Made by a program: the position numbers and the translations under genes. The notes below the pieces were generated by a model. It had not been told where the DNA came from and ran no database searches. It worked only from the letters and a program-made list of their open reading frames with translations. Positions 26,498 to 34,533 of a stretch of 64,000 nucleotides of DNA are shown piece by piece. The DNA comes from Streptomyces sp. XM4193 (GTDB taxonomy: Bacteria > Actinomycetota > Actinomycetes > Streptomycetales > Streptomycetaceae). The DNA lies in contig NZ_JALLGK010000007.1 of NCBI RefSeq assembly GCF_023072595.1, positions 266,933 to 330,932 of the forward strand. Reading direction: 5' to 3'. The first letter of the stretch is position 1; each line of letters starts with the position of its first letter.

Positions 26498-27517
26498 GTG
26501 CCCAACCCTCGTGACCCCGTCGAGGTGCACGACCTCCACAAGTCCTACGACGGTCGACCCGTGCTGCGCGGCGTGGACTTCACCGTCGAGCGCGGCCGGA
26601 TGTACGCGCTGCTCGGCCCCAACGGCGCGGGCAAGACCACCACCGTGCGCATCCTCGCCACGCTGCTCGACCCGGACGGCGGAGCCGCACACGTCGGCGG
26701 ATTCGACGTGGTGCGACAGGCCCGGGAGGTCCGGAACACCATCGGCCTGACCGGGCAGTACGCCGCCCTCGACCTGCTGCTCACCGGCCGGGAGAACCTG
26801 GTGATGATGGGCCGGCTGCACCGCCTGGGCCGGGCCGAGGCGCGCCGCAGGGCGGAGGACCTGATCGAGCGCCTCGACCTGGGCGCCGCCGCCGACCGGC
26901 CGGCACGGACGTACTCCGGCGGCATGCGCCGGCGGCTGGACCTGGCGGCCGGGCTGATCGCCGGGCCGCGGGTGCTCTTCCTCGACGAGCCCACCACCGG
27001 TCTCGACCCCCGCAGCCGCGCCACCATGTGGGAGCTGATCAAGGGGCTCCTCGGCGACGGCACCACCATCCTCCTCACCACCCAGTACCTGGACGAGGCC
27101 GATCAACTCGCCGACCGGGTGGGGGTGTTGGACGCCGGTGCGGTGGTCGCCGAGGGCACCCCCGAACAGCTCAAGGAACGCGTCGGCACCGAACGGCTGG
27201 AGCTGTGTTTCGCCGATAGGGACGAACTGCGCGACGCGCTGCGGGTGTTGGACGGTCTCACCGACTCCCACGACGAGGAACGGCTGCGGCTCACCGCTCC
27301 GGTCCTCGGCCCCCGCCAACTCCACGGCGCCCTCGACGCGTTGTACGCGCACGGCATCGAGATCGAACGGGTCGGCCTCAGCCGGCCGACCCTGGACGAC
27401 GTCTTCCTCAGCCTCACCGGCGGCGCCCCCGCCGACACCGCACAGGACCACCGCTCCCCCGCGCAACCCGCCGCGACCGACTCCCACTCCGCCGAAGGGC
27501 CGGTGACCGCACGGTGA
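26498..27517 (+). CDS. ABC exporter ATP-binding protein (daunorubicin-resistance DrrA type)
   Basis: 339 residues. Walker A GPNGAGKTTTVRIL (about 43-56), Q-loop region TGQYAALDLLLTGRENL, signature TYSGGMRRRLDLAAGL, Walker B VLFLDEPTTGLDPRSR, H-loop-like LLTTQYLDEADQLADR with Gln in place of the usual His-containing loop, as is normal in DrrA. The C-terminal DUF4162 region (LRLTAPVLGPRQLHGALDAL) ends in a tail of about 25 residues. GTG preferred over an upstream ATG because family homology begins right after it. Coupled to the permease gene by a GTGA overlap; energises drug or lipid export. Confidence 0.93.
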   Translation: MPNPRDPVEVHDLHKSYDGRPVLRGVDFTVERGRMYALLGPNGAGKTTTVRILATLLDPDGGAAHVGGFDVVRQAREVRNTIGLTGQYAALDLLLTGRENLVMMGRLHRLGRAEARRRAEDLIERLDLGAAADRPARTYSGGMRRRLDLAAGLIAGPRVLFLDEPTTGLDPRSRATMWELIKGLLGDGTTILLTTQYLDEADQLADRVGVLDAGAVVAEGTPEQLKERVGTERLELCFADRDELRDALRVLDGLTDSHDEERLRLTAPVLGPRQLHGALDALYAHGIEIERVGLSRPTLDDVFLSLTGGAPADTAQDHRSPAQPAATDSHSAEGPVTAR

Positions 27518-28359
27518 CCACGACCACCAGCACCACCGCGCTCCCCCGCCCCGAGGACACGCCCCCCGGTACGGGCCGGTCACCGGTGGAGCGGGTACGC
27601 CTGGGCCTGAGCGACACACTGGTCCTCATCGGCCGCAGCATGCGCCATCTGACCCGCAACGGCGAGCAGTTGGTGGTGGCGATGGTGCTGCCGCTCGTCC
27701 AACTGCTGGTCTTCCGCTACCTGTTCGGCGGCGCGATCGACACCGGCACCACGGAGTACGCCAGTTACGTCATCGCCGGGCTGGTGGTGGTCAGTGTCTG
27801 CTTCAACGCCTCCAGCACCGCGGTGAGCATGGCCAACGATCTGCAGGAAGGCATCGTCGAACGCTTCCGCTCGATGCCGACGCTGGAGATCGCCGTACTG
27901 ACGGGGCACGTCGTCGCCTCGGTCGCACGGAACTTCCTGTCGATCACGATCATCATGGCGGCCGGAGTGGCCGTCGGCTTCCGGCCCCAGGCGGGCCCCG
28001 GCCAGTGGCTCGGCGCGCTGGCGCTGCTCCTGCTCTTCGTCACCGCCGTCTCCTGGCTCGCAGTGATCTTCGCGCTGGTGACCGGCACTCCGGAGGGCGC
28101 CAGCGGACTGGGCCTGATCATCGTCTTCGTGCCGTATCTCAGCAGCGGTTTCGTCCCGGCCGAGACGATGCCGAGCGCGCTGCGGGGCATCGCCGAGCAC
28201 CAGCCGTTCTCGCCGCTGATCGACGCGGTGCGCGGACTGCTGCTGGACATGCCGATCGGCGACTCGGCGTGGCTGGCCACCGCCTGGTGGACGGGCGCGC
28301 TGGCGCTGCTCGTACCGCTGGCGGCGGCGCTCTTCCGCCGCCGACGCGCGACCGTGTGA
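27514..28359 (+). CDS. ABC-2 type exporter permease (DrrB type)
   Basis: 281 residues with about six hydrophobic segments after a cytoplasmic N-terminus (MRHLTRNGEQLVVAMVLPLV onward). The ABC-2 signature is seen in SYVIAGLVVVSVCFNASSTA, DLQEGIVERFRSMP and the late segment PYLSSGFVPAETMP, GIAEHQPFSPLIDAVR, all typical of DrrB. The GTG overlaps the ATPase stop. Forms the membrane part of a two-component exporter; substrate unknown. Confidence 0.92.
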   Translation: MTTTTSTTALPRPEDTPPGTGRSPVERVRLGLSDTLVLIGRSMRHLTRNGEQLVVAMVLPLVQLLVFRYLFGGAIDTGTTEYASYVIAGLVVVSVCFNASSTAVSMANDLQEGIVERFRSMPTLEIAVLTGHVVASVARNFLSITIIMAAGVAVGFRPQAGPGQWLGALALLLLFVTAVSWLAVIFALVTGTPEGASGLGLIIVFVPYLSSGFVPAETMPSALRGIAEHQPFSPLIDAVRGLLLDMPIGDSAWLATAWWTGALALLVPLAAALFRRRRATV

Positions 28360-28501
28360 GGCAGCCGCGCTGCTCCGCCCCCGGGGCCGACCGTGCCGGT
28401 CTGCCTGGCACGCCCCGTCGCGGGTCCCTAGATTTGATGGTGCCCGAGTGGGCAGGCCCCGGGGATCGGACCGTACGGAACGGCTGAACGGAGCGTGGGG
28501 T

Positions 28502-28999
28502 ATGAGCGGCGAGAGCGCGATGGGCGACGACGTCCACCAGCCCGACGGCTCGGAGGTGCAGGACGACGCGGGGCTGCTCGGCCCCGAGGACACCCTGATC
28601 GACCGCGGCGTCGACCCGGAGATCGAGGGCTATTCGCCGCCCGAACGCCCTCTGGCGGTGGAGAGCTGGGGCACCACGGCCTCCGAGCAGCACGACGGCG
28701 AGCCGCTGGAGGTGCGGCTCTCGCACGAGGTGCCCGAAGTCGGGGTGCCCGACGGCGACGGCGTCGGCGACCTCCCCTCCGGCGAGGGCGAACCGATCGA
28801 CGACGAGGTGGGCTCGCTGCGCTCCGGGCGGATCGTCGCGCTGGGCGAGGGCGTTCGGTCCGATGCCGAGGGCGACGTGTACGCCACGGACGTCGGGATC
28901 GACAGCGCGGCGGCCTCCGCCGAGGAGGCCGCCATGCACACCGTCGTCGACGACCCCGACGAGCCGGAGGACTCCGGCAACCCGTACCGACTCGACTGA
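28502..28999 (+). CDS. DUF5709 domain protein
   Basis: 165 residues, strongly acidic. Matches the actinobacterial DUF5709 pattern: DDTLIDRG-like segment LGPEDTLIDRGVDPE, GYSPPERPLAVE, a long acidic middle and a C-terminal AEEAAMHTVVDDPDEPEDSG. No signal peptide or membrane segment. Function unknown. GGAGCG about 8 nt upstream supports the ATG. Monocistronic, followed by tandem repeats and a tRNA. Confidence 0.85.
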   Translation: MSGESAMGDDVHQPDGSEVQDDAGLLGPEDTLIDRGVDPEIEGYSPPERPLAVESWGTTASEQHDGEPLEVRLSHEVPEVGVPDGDGVGDLPSGEGEPIDDEVGSLRSGRIVALGEGVRSDAEGDVYATDVGIDSAAASAEEAAMHTVVDDPDEPEDSGNPYRLD

Positions 29000-29089
29000 C
29001 CCGCCCCGAGCGGGCGACGGTCGCGGTCGGGTCGGCGGGGGGTGCACACGCCGTACGCGGCGCAGGGCGGTGCCTCAGCACGGTGGCGC

Positions 29090-29161
29090 GGGGCGGTGGC
29101 ACGGGGCGGTGGCACGGGGCGGTGGCACGGGGCGGTGGCACGGGGCGGTGGCCCGGGGCGG
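29090..29161. repeat. 13-bp tandem repeat (about 5.5 copies)
   Basis: Head-to-tail GGGGCGGTGGCAC, the fifth copy with one change, then a partial copy. The surrounding 29000-29381 is otherwise a featureless GC-rich intergenic stretch between the DUF5709 gene and tRNA-Cys. Confidence 0.93.
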
Positions 29162-29381
29162 ATGCTCCGACGCGGCCGATCCGGCGCGGGGGCGGCGGCC
29201 CACTGCGGGTTGTGGCCGGTGCGAGTCGCGGCCGGTGCGCGGATGGGCGTGACGGGCGTATGGCGATCGTGTTGCGGGGCGCGGCGGGCGCTTCCGGGAC
29301 GGCCGCGGAGCCGGTTAGCGTCGGACCACTCGTCGGGGCGGAACCTGGCCGCCGGCCACCGGCCGGCTCTCCCCGGCGCAG

Positions 29382-29453
29382 GACCGTGTGCCCGAGTGGC
29401 TCAGGGGCCCGCCTGCAAAGCGGGTTACGCGGGTTCGAATCCCGCCACGGTCT
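29382..29453 (+). tRNA. tRNA-Cys (anticodon GCA)
   Basis: 72-nt cloverleaf: acceptor GACCGTG/CACGGTC with discriminator T, anticodon stem CCCGC/GCGGG with loop CTGCAAA (GCA at 29415-29417), T-arm GCGGG-TTCGAAT-CCCGC, 4-nt variable loop. CCA is not encoded. A terminator follows. Confidence 0.93.
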
Positions 29454-29459
29454 CGGGTC

Positions 29460-29501
29460 GCGTCAGCCGGGCCGGAACGCTCGTCCGGACCCGGCTGACG
29501 C
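29460..29501 (+). terminator. Terminator after tRNA-Cys
   Basis: Twelve-bp perfect outer stem (29460-29471 with 29490-29501), extended by inner CCGGA/TCCGG pairing, starting 7 nt after the tRNA. Confidence 0.75.
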
Positions 29502-29596
29502 GCACCGCCGCCCGGCCGCGCGGCGCCACCCGCGGCAGCCGGCACAGTCTCCGGCGACCCGCGAGGACACGCCGGTCGAGCAGCCCGCGGCTCCGG

Positions 29597-30487
29597 CTAG
29601 CGGCGGCTTCCGGCGACGGGGCTGCGCTGCTCGGAGCGCGTCTCGGGCGGCGGGGCGGGACGCTGCCAGTCGATGATGCGCACCGCCGCTCCGGCCGCCT
29701 CGAGACCCCGGCAGTGCACATGGTGCCGGGAGAGGATGTCGGAGGTGCGCAGCTGCTGCCCGAACTCCGGCAGAGCGAGCAACCTCCTTGCACAGGACCA
29801 GAGTCGGGGGTGCGCGGCGATCCGGCGGGTGGCCGCGGCGTCGAGGTGCCAGCGGTCCACGTGGTCCAGCCGTACGAGGGTGGTCCACAGATGGACGTCG
29901 GTGGTCGTCAGTCGCTCCCCCAGTGTGTACGGGCGGCGTTCCAGCAGTGTTTCGAGCGAACCGAGTGCGGTCAGCAGCCTTTCGAGTGCCTCGGCGGCCC
30001 CGGGGCCGGCCTCGCCCGCGAGTCCGGCGGCCTCGCCGATGTCCCGGTCGAACAGTTCCGCCAGCTCCCGCGCCAGGGACCGCTGCGAGGCGCCGACGGG
30101 CAGGAGTTCACGCGCGTCCCCGTAGTGCGTGGCGAGGTCGGTGACGATGTCGCCGGGCCGGTCGCTGACGATACGGCCGGTCCAGGCGTCGGTGAGCAGC
30201 GGCGCGGTGTACGGGCCGGGATGGCCGTGGCGGGACGCCTGGTACCAGGGGCGCAGCTCCGGATGGTCGCCGCCCTCCCCCGGAACCGGTGGCAACAGGT
30301 GCAGTGCGACTCGGTCCTCGAGCCGCAGCAGCGCGTGGGTGATCGCGATGCGCAGCCCGGACGGGCAGGAGAGTGCGAGATGGAGCCCGTACCGCTGCGG
30401 AGCGGGATAGAAGCCGCCGCTTCGGGCGTCACCGAGGCGGCCGTTGAAACCGGGGGTGGTGGGTGCGGGTGCGTTCTTTCCCGACAT
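29597..30487 (-). CDS. Glutathionyl-hydroquinone reductase-like (xi-class GST, ECM4/YqjG family)
   Basis: 296 residues. The N-terminal thioredoxin-like part carries LALSCPSGLRIAITHALLRL, matching the ACPWAHR catalytic-Cys segment of the family with the Cys kept and WAH changed to SGL. The C-terminal helical GST domain includes LETLLERRPYTLGERLTTTD and LDHVDRWHLDAAATRR. Relatives reduce S-glutathionyl-hydroquinones. A streptomycete makes mycothiol, so that thiol or another may be the partner (inference). AAGGAG lies 6 nt before the ATG. A candidate leader peptide and hairpin lie about 340-500 nt upstream on the same strand. Confidence 0.8.
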   Translation of the reverse strand: MSGKNAPAPTTPGFNGRLGDARSGGFYPAPQRYGLHLALSCPSGLRIAITHALLRLEDRVALHLLPPVPGEGGDHPELRPWYQASRHGHPGPYTAPLLTDAWTGRIVSDRPGDIVTDLATHYGDARELLPVGASQRSLARELAELFDRDIGEAAGLAGEAGPGAAEALERLLTALGSLETLLERRPYTLGERLTTTDVHLWTTLVRLDHVDRWHLDAAATRRIAAHPRLWSCARRLLALPEFGQQLRTSDILSRHHVHCRGLEAAGAAVRIIDWQRPAPPPETRSEQRSPVAGSRR

Positions 30488-30827
30488 GACTGGCTCCTTG
30501 GAGAGGCGGGTCGAGACACGGGTTCGCATGGCGGCTGCGGACAGCGGGCGGGCACGGACGACGGGTGGGGACGGACGACTGGCTGACGGGGCGGTCGGCA
30601 GGCGGGTGCGCGAGTCGGCCGGGCACGCGACGGCGAAGCTGCGTCGACGCGTACGGGCACCGCTGCCGGAGCGGTGGGCGCGCCGTGGCGCCAGGTGCGC
30701 GGAGGTCGGAGCGGGACGGGCCGAACCGGGCGGGGCAGGGAGGGGCGAAGTGTGGAACCCCCGCGTGCCGCGTCGAGATGCGCGGGCTCTGCTCGCCCGG
30801 ACACGGGCGGCGTCGGGGCGCACGCAC

Positions 30828-30861
30828 GCCTCCCCCTCCGCCCGGAAGCGGAGGGGGAGGC
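30828..30861 (-). terminator. Strong hairpin just after the leader peptide (attenuator or terminator)
   Basis: Perfect 14-bp stem (30828-30841 with 30848-30861) and 6-nt loop, beginning 11 nt beyond the leader-peptide stop on the minus strand. It is placed as an attenuator would be, but could be an ordinary terminator. No T-run is visible. Confidence 0.6.
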
Positions 30862-30872
30862 CGATGCGGGGC

Positions 30873-30986
30873 CTAGCTCGCGCCGGCGACCCGCAGCAGA
30901 TCGATGTGGCGACGACAGGTCAGCAGCGGACACACGGGCGGCTTCTCGACCGCCTCGCTGTGCGTCTGTGCCGGTGCGCCGGTCAT
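30873..30986 (-). CDS. Putative leader peptide, 37 aa
   Basis: Short frame ending CRRHIDLLRVAGAS, which matches the C-terminal (R)RHIDLLRV signature of small streptomycete peptides annotated as putative leader peptides, as I recall often near sulfur-assimilation or thiol genes. Two cysteines precede the motif (VCPLLTCRR). The ATG has GGGA 5 nt upstream; an internal GTG would give a 20-residue form. A strong hairpin follows at once, and the next gene on this strand is the thiol-dependent reductase. The rest of 30488-31338 shows no other gene on either strand. Confidence 0.55.
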   Translation of the reverse strand: MTGAPAQTHSEAVEKPPVCPLLTCRRHIDLLRVAGAS

Positions 30987-31338
30987 GGCATCCCGTCTGT
31001 CGGTCGATGCCGAGCCCGGAAGGGCTCGGCGGCGGACGGCCCTCGTCGGCCGCCGAAGCCCGTACCGGCGCTTCCTGCCGAGTCTCCGTGAGTCCCGGGA
31101 ACCGGTCAAGAGCGCCTGTTCACCGTCGGGCGCCCCTGAACTCCGGTGCCGCCGGCCGCGGTTGATCGACCGCGGCCGGTGCTTCCCGTCGCGAGAAGCC
31201 GGCTGTCACCGCGGTTGCGGCGCCCCGACGACCCTTCGAGCCTTGCCCGTCGGATGCCCGGAACCCGGCGGCGGTCCGACCGGTCCGCCGCCGGCACCCG
31301 CGGCCGGCCCGGCGGCGGCCCGGAGCCCGGCGGGCGGT

Positions 31339-32316
31339 TCAGCCGCCGGAGGCCTCGTCGGGTACGGCTACCTCGTCGAGCACGGCGAGGACGGACTCGC
31401 GGTCGCCGGGGCCGGAGAGCCAGAGTTCGGCGTGGTAGTAGCCGTCCGCCTCGTACCCCTCGGGCGTCAGACCGGCCGCCCGGACCGCCTCGAGAGCGTG
31501 CCGCTGCTCCTGGGCGGAGGTGAAGCGGCGCTGTCGGTGGGTGCCCGGGCCGCGGACCGTGGTGAGCCCGTGCTCGGCGAGGGTGCGGACGATCCCGCCG
31601 TAGTCGACCGTGCGCAGCACCAGCGCCAACACCCAGGCGTGCGGCGGCAGATGGCGCACCAGCCGGGCGAAGGTTCGTTCGGTGACGTAGCCGACGCCAC
31701 CGCTGACGGTGACCAGCGAGACGCCGCCGAGCGCCGCTTTCAGTGCCTCGCTGGGTTCGTTCCGCTCCAGGTCCTCGTGGTGGCTCCGCTCCAGGAGGCC
31801 GGCGTCCCGGGCGTAGCCGACGGCGTTCGCGGCGGCGTCCAGGCCGAGGGTCCGCACGGCGTCGTAGCGGCGGTGTGCGGCGTAGAACTCCCGGTCGACG
31901 GCGAGGAGTTCGGCCGGACCGGGCCGGGTGGTCGCGCTGCCGCCCGGGTCCGCGGCCTCGGCGCCGGTGTCGTGCCGTGCGTAGTGGCGGTAGAGGTCGT
32001 CCAGGGTGAGCGCGTGGTTGAGCAGGGCGGCGTTCAGCCCGTAGGAGCAGCACAGGTCGAGCACTGCGAGGGGGCCGCGCTCGGCAGCCGCAACCAGCGG
32101 CTTGGTGCCCAGCAGACGGCGGGTCAGTTGCTGTGCGTGGTGCGGGATTCGGTACTCGTACGGTCGCAGGGTGCGGTAGTACGCACGGGGGTCGGGCTGG
32201 TCGTAGATGTCGTCGAACGACGATTTTCCGCCGGTCGCGGACGCGCTGTCGGGCACGGCGGCCGCCGGGTCGGTCTGCCTCGCGGGTTGCTCCGTGTCAT
32301 TCCGGTTGCTCCTCAT
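31339..32316 (-). CDS. Class I SAM-dependent methyltransferase-like protein
   Basis: 325 residues from the ATG with GAGG about 8 nt before it. The first 30 residues are polar; then FDDIYDQPDPRAYYRTL, common in this protein group, and SAM motif I as LAVLDLCCSYGLNAALL (about 75-91). Later blocks (ALGGVSLVTVSGGVGYVTER, TFARLVRHLPPHAWVLALVL) fit the rest of a Rossmann methyltransferase fold. The substrate is not predictable. Monocistronic; its stop faces the leader-peptide region. Confidence 0.75.
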   Translation of the reverse strand: MRSNRNDTEQPARQTDPAAAVPDSASATGGKSSFDDIYDQPDPRAYYRTLRPYEYRIPHHAQQLTRRLLGTKPLVAAAERGPLAVLDLCCSYGLNAALLNHALTLDDLYRHYARHDTGAEAADPGGSATTRPGPAELLAVDREFYAAHRRYDAVRTLGLDAAANAVGYARDAGLLERSHHEDLERNEPSEALKAALGGVSLVTVSGGVGYVTERTFARLVRHLPPHAWVLALVLRTVDYGGIVRTLAEHGLTTVRGPGTHRQRRFTSAQEQRHALEAVRAAGLTPEGYEADGYYHAELWLSGPGDRESVLAVLDEVAVPDEASGG

Positions 32317-32461
32317 CACTGCCTCGCTGTCACTCGTGTACGGGACAATCACTGGCGCTTGTCATGCTCGCAGCAGTACGGATCCGTGAAAAGCAGGCAG
32401 GTTCAAGCCACTCGGGGAGCACGGACCGGCCCCGAACCACGAGCGGACCGGCCCGAACCAC

Positions 32462-32497
32462 GAGCGGTGCGGCACCCCGGGGGACGCCGCACCGCTC
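32462..32497 (-). terminator. Terminator after the acyl-CoA ligase gene
   Basis: Perfect 12-bp stem (32462-32473 with 32486-32497), 12-nt loop, 15 nt after the stop. Next to it, near 32423-32466, a roughly 20-bp direct repeat (ACCGGCCC...GAACCACGAGCGG) occurs twice. Confidence 0.75.
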
Positions 32498-32512
32498 TTC
32501 GTGCCCGAGTGG

Positions 32513-34429
32513 TCAGCGCCCGTAGAGCGCCTCGATCTCCGACTCGTGCGCCTTGAGCACCGCGGCCCGCTTCACCTTCAGCGAGGGCGTGAGCATGCCG
32601 TTCTCCTCGCTGAACTCCCCGTCTATGATGCGGAACTTGCGGATCGACTCCGCCTTGGAGACCGCCTCGTTGGCGTAGTCGACGGCCTTCTGGACGTCCG
32701 CGATCAGCTCCGGGTCCTCGCGCAGCTCGGAGAGCGGGGTGTCCTTGGGCCGCTTGCGCACCGCCAGCCAGTGCTCCCTGGCCTCCGGCTCCAGGGTGAC
32801 CAGGGCGGAGATGTAGGAGCGTCCGTCGCCGAGCACGATGCACTGCCCGACCGGCGGACGGCTGCGCAGCCGGTCCTCCAGCACCGCGGGCGAGACGTTC
32901 TTGCCGCCGGAGGTGACCAGGATGTCCTTCTTGCGACCGGTGATGCTGAGGTAGCCGTCCTCGTCGAGCGCGCCGAGGTCGCCGGTGGCGAACCACTGGT
33001 CGTGCAGCACCTCCTGGGAGGCGGCCGGGTTGTTCCAGTACTCACCGAAGACGATGCCGCCCTTGATCAGCACCTCGCCGTCGTCCGCGATCCTGATGGT
33101 GGTGCCGGGGACCGGCTGGCCGACGGTGCCCGGACGCGGGCTCAGCGGCGGGGTGATGGTCGCCGCGGCGGTGGTCTCGGTCAGTCCGTAACCCTCGTAG
33201 ATGACGATGCCCGCGGCGTAGAAGAAGAGACTCAGCCGCTTGTCGAGCGGAGAGCCGCCGCTGATGGCGTAGCTGAGCCGACCGCCGAGCTCCTTGCGGA
33301 TGCGGCGGTAGACCAGCAGGTCGTACAGGCCCGCCGCCAGTCGCAGCCCCAGCTTCGGGCCGGCGCCCGTGCCCAGGTACTTCGCCAGCGACGCCTCCCC
33401 GAAGTTGACGCCGATCCGGTCGGCGCGCTCGAAGGAGGCGCCGCGCCCCAGGTTCTCCGCGGTGGCCCGGCCGGCGTCGTGGATCTTCTCGAAGAGGTAC
33501 GGCACGCCGACCACGAACGTCGGCCGGAAGCTGCGCAGTTCGGGCCGGAGTTCGTCGGGCTTGATGCTCGGGCAGTGCCCGACCTCGATGCGCGCCATCA
33601 GGCAGGCGATCTGGATGGTGCGACCCAGGATGTGCGCCAGCGGGAGGAAGAGCAGCGTCGAGGCGTCCTGCTTGGTCACCTCGCGGAAGACCGGATGCAG
33701 CAGCTCGATGGTGTTCGCGGCCTCGGCGAGCAGGTTGCCGTGGGTCAGCACGCAGCCCTTGGGACGGCCGGTGGTGCCGGAGGTGTAGCAGATGGTGGCG
33801 ATGGAGTCCGGGGTCAGCGCCGCGCGGCGGCGGGTGACCTCCGCGTCGTCGATCTCCCGCCCGGCGGCGGCCAGTTCGTCCATGCCGCCGGCGTCCAGCT
33901 GCCAGATCCGGCGGTCCTCCTCCAGCGCCTCGGCCGCCAGCTCCACCGTCTGCGCGTTCTCCGGGGTCTCGGCGACCACCAGCCGCGCGTCGGAGTCCTG
34001 GAGGATCCAGCGGACCTGGTCCGCGGAGGAGGTGGCGTAGATCGGCACCGTCTGGCCGCCCGCGGCCCAGATGGCGAAGTCCAGAACCGCCCACTCGTAG
34101 CGGGTGCGCGACATCAGCGCGACCCTCCCGCCGGGCTCCAGCCCGGCGGCGATCAGGCCCTTGGCCGCGGCGTTCACCTCGTCGGCGAAGACCTTCGCGT
34201 TGACCTCGTCCCAGCCGTCGGCGGTGCGGCGGCGCAGCGCGAGCGTCCCGGGCTGCTCCTGGGCGTTGGTGAACGGGATGTCGGCGGTGCTGCCGCTCGC
34301 CGGCGGCTCGACCAGGCGGGAGGCGCGCGCCTCCCGTACGACGCCGCCCTCCTTGACGGTCTCCACCTTCACCCGGTCGGCGAGTTCGGGATGCTGTTGC
34401 GCCCTCTTGAGGTCCTTGCGTACGCCCAT
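32513..34429 (-). CDS. Long-chain fatty-acid-CoA ligase (AMP-forming)
   Basis: 638 residues of the ANL superfamily. P-loop-like motif ICYTSGTTGRPKGCVLTHGN (about 215-234), EGYGLTETTAA (A5), WFATGDLGALDEDGY (A7), GRKKDILVTSGGKNVSP (A8) and the C-terminal LKVKRAAVLK with the catalytic lysine. The N-terminal layout and size fit FadD15-like long-chain ligases. It activates a fatty acid to acyl-CoA for the neighbouring thiolase, FabG, MaoC and acyl-CoA dehydrogenase. AGGAGCCACAGG precedes the ATG. About 105 nt separate it from the co-directional thiolase, so one transcript is likely. Confidence 0.93.
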   Translation of the reverse strand: MGVRKDLKRAQQHPELADRVKVETVKEGGVVREARASRLVEPPASGSTADIPFTNAQEQPGTLALRRRTADGWDEVNAKVFADEVNAAAKGLIAAGLEPGGRVALMSRTRYEWAVLDFAIWAAGGQTVPIYATSSADQVRWILQDSDARLVVAETPENAQTVELAAEALEEDRRIWQLDAGGMDELAAAGREIDDAEVTRRRAALTPDSIATICYTSGTTGRPKGCVLTHGNLLAEAANTIELLHPVFREVTKQDASTLLFLPLAHILGRTIQIACLMARIEVGHCPSIKPDELRPELRSFRPTFVVGVPYLFEKIHDAGRATAENLGRGASFERADRIGVNFGEASLAKYLGTGAGPKLGLRLAAGLYDLLVYRRIRKELGGRLSYAISGGSPLDKRLSLFFYAAGIVIYEGYGLTETTAAATITPPLSPRPGTVGQPVPGTTIRIADDGEVLIKGGIVFGEYWNNPAASQEVLHDQWFATGDLGALDEDGYLSITGRKKDILVTSGGKNVSPAVLEDRLRSRPPVGQCIVLGDGRSYISALVTLEPEAREHWLAVRKRPKDTPLSELREDPELIADVQKAVDYANEAVSKAESIRKFRIIDGEFSEENGMLTPSLKVKRAAVLKAHESEIEALYGR

Positions 34430-34533
34430 CCTGTGGCTCCTGTTCGCGGCTCGTGCGTCGGTCTGCGGGTCGCGGTCGTGGTCGATGAAGTGCCCGCCGC
34501 CGGTGTGCGGCGGGCTCCCCCGGGCGGTCCGAC

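Noticed and set aside
29382..29453. tRNA-Cys as an integration site
   Set aside because: No integrase or direct repeat of the tRNA 3' end was found nearby.
30904..32556. 550-codon open frame on the plus strand over the methyltransferase
   Set aside because: Antisense to the SAM-motif protein; no homology or ribosome site.
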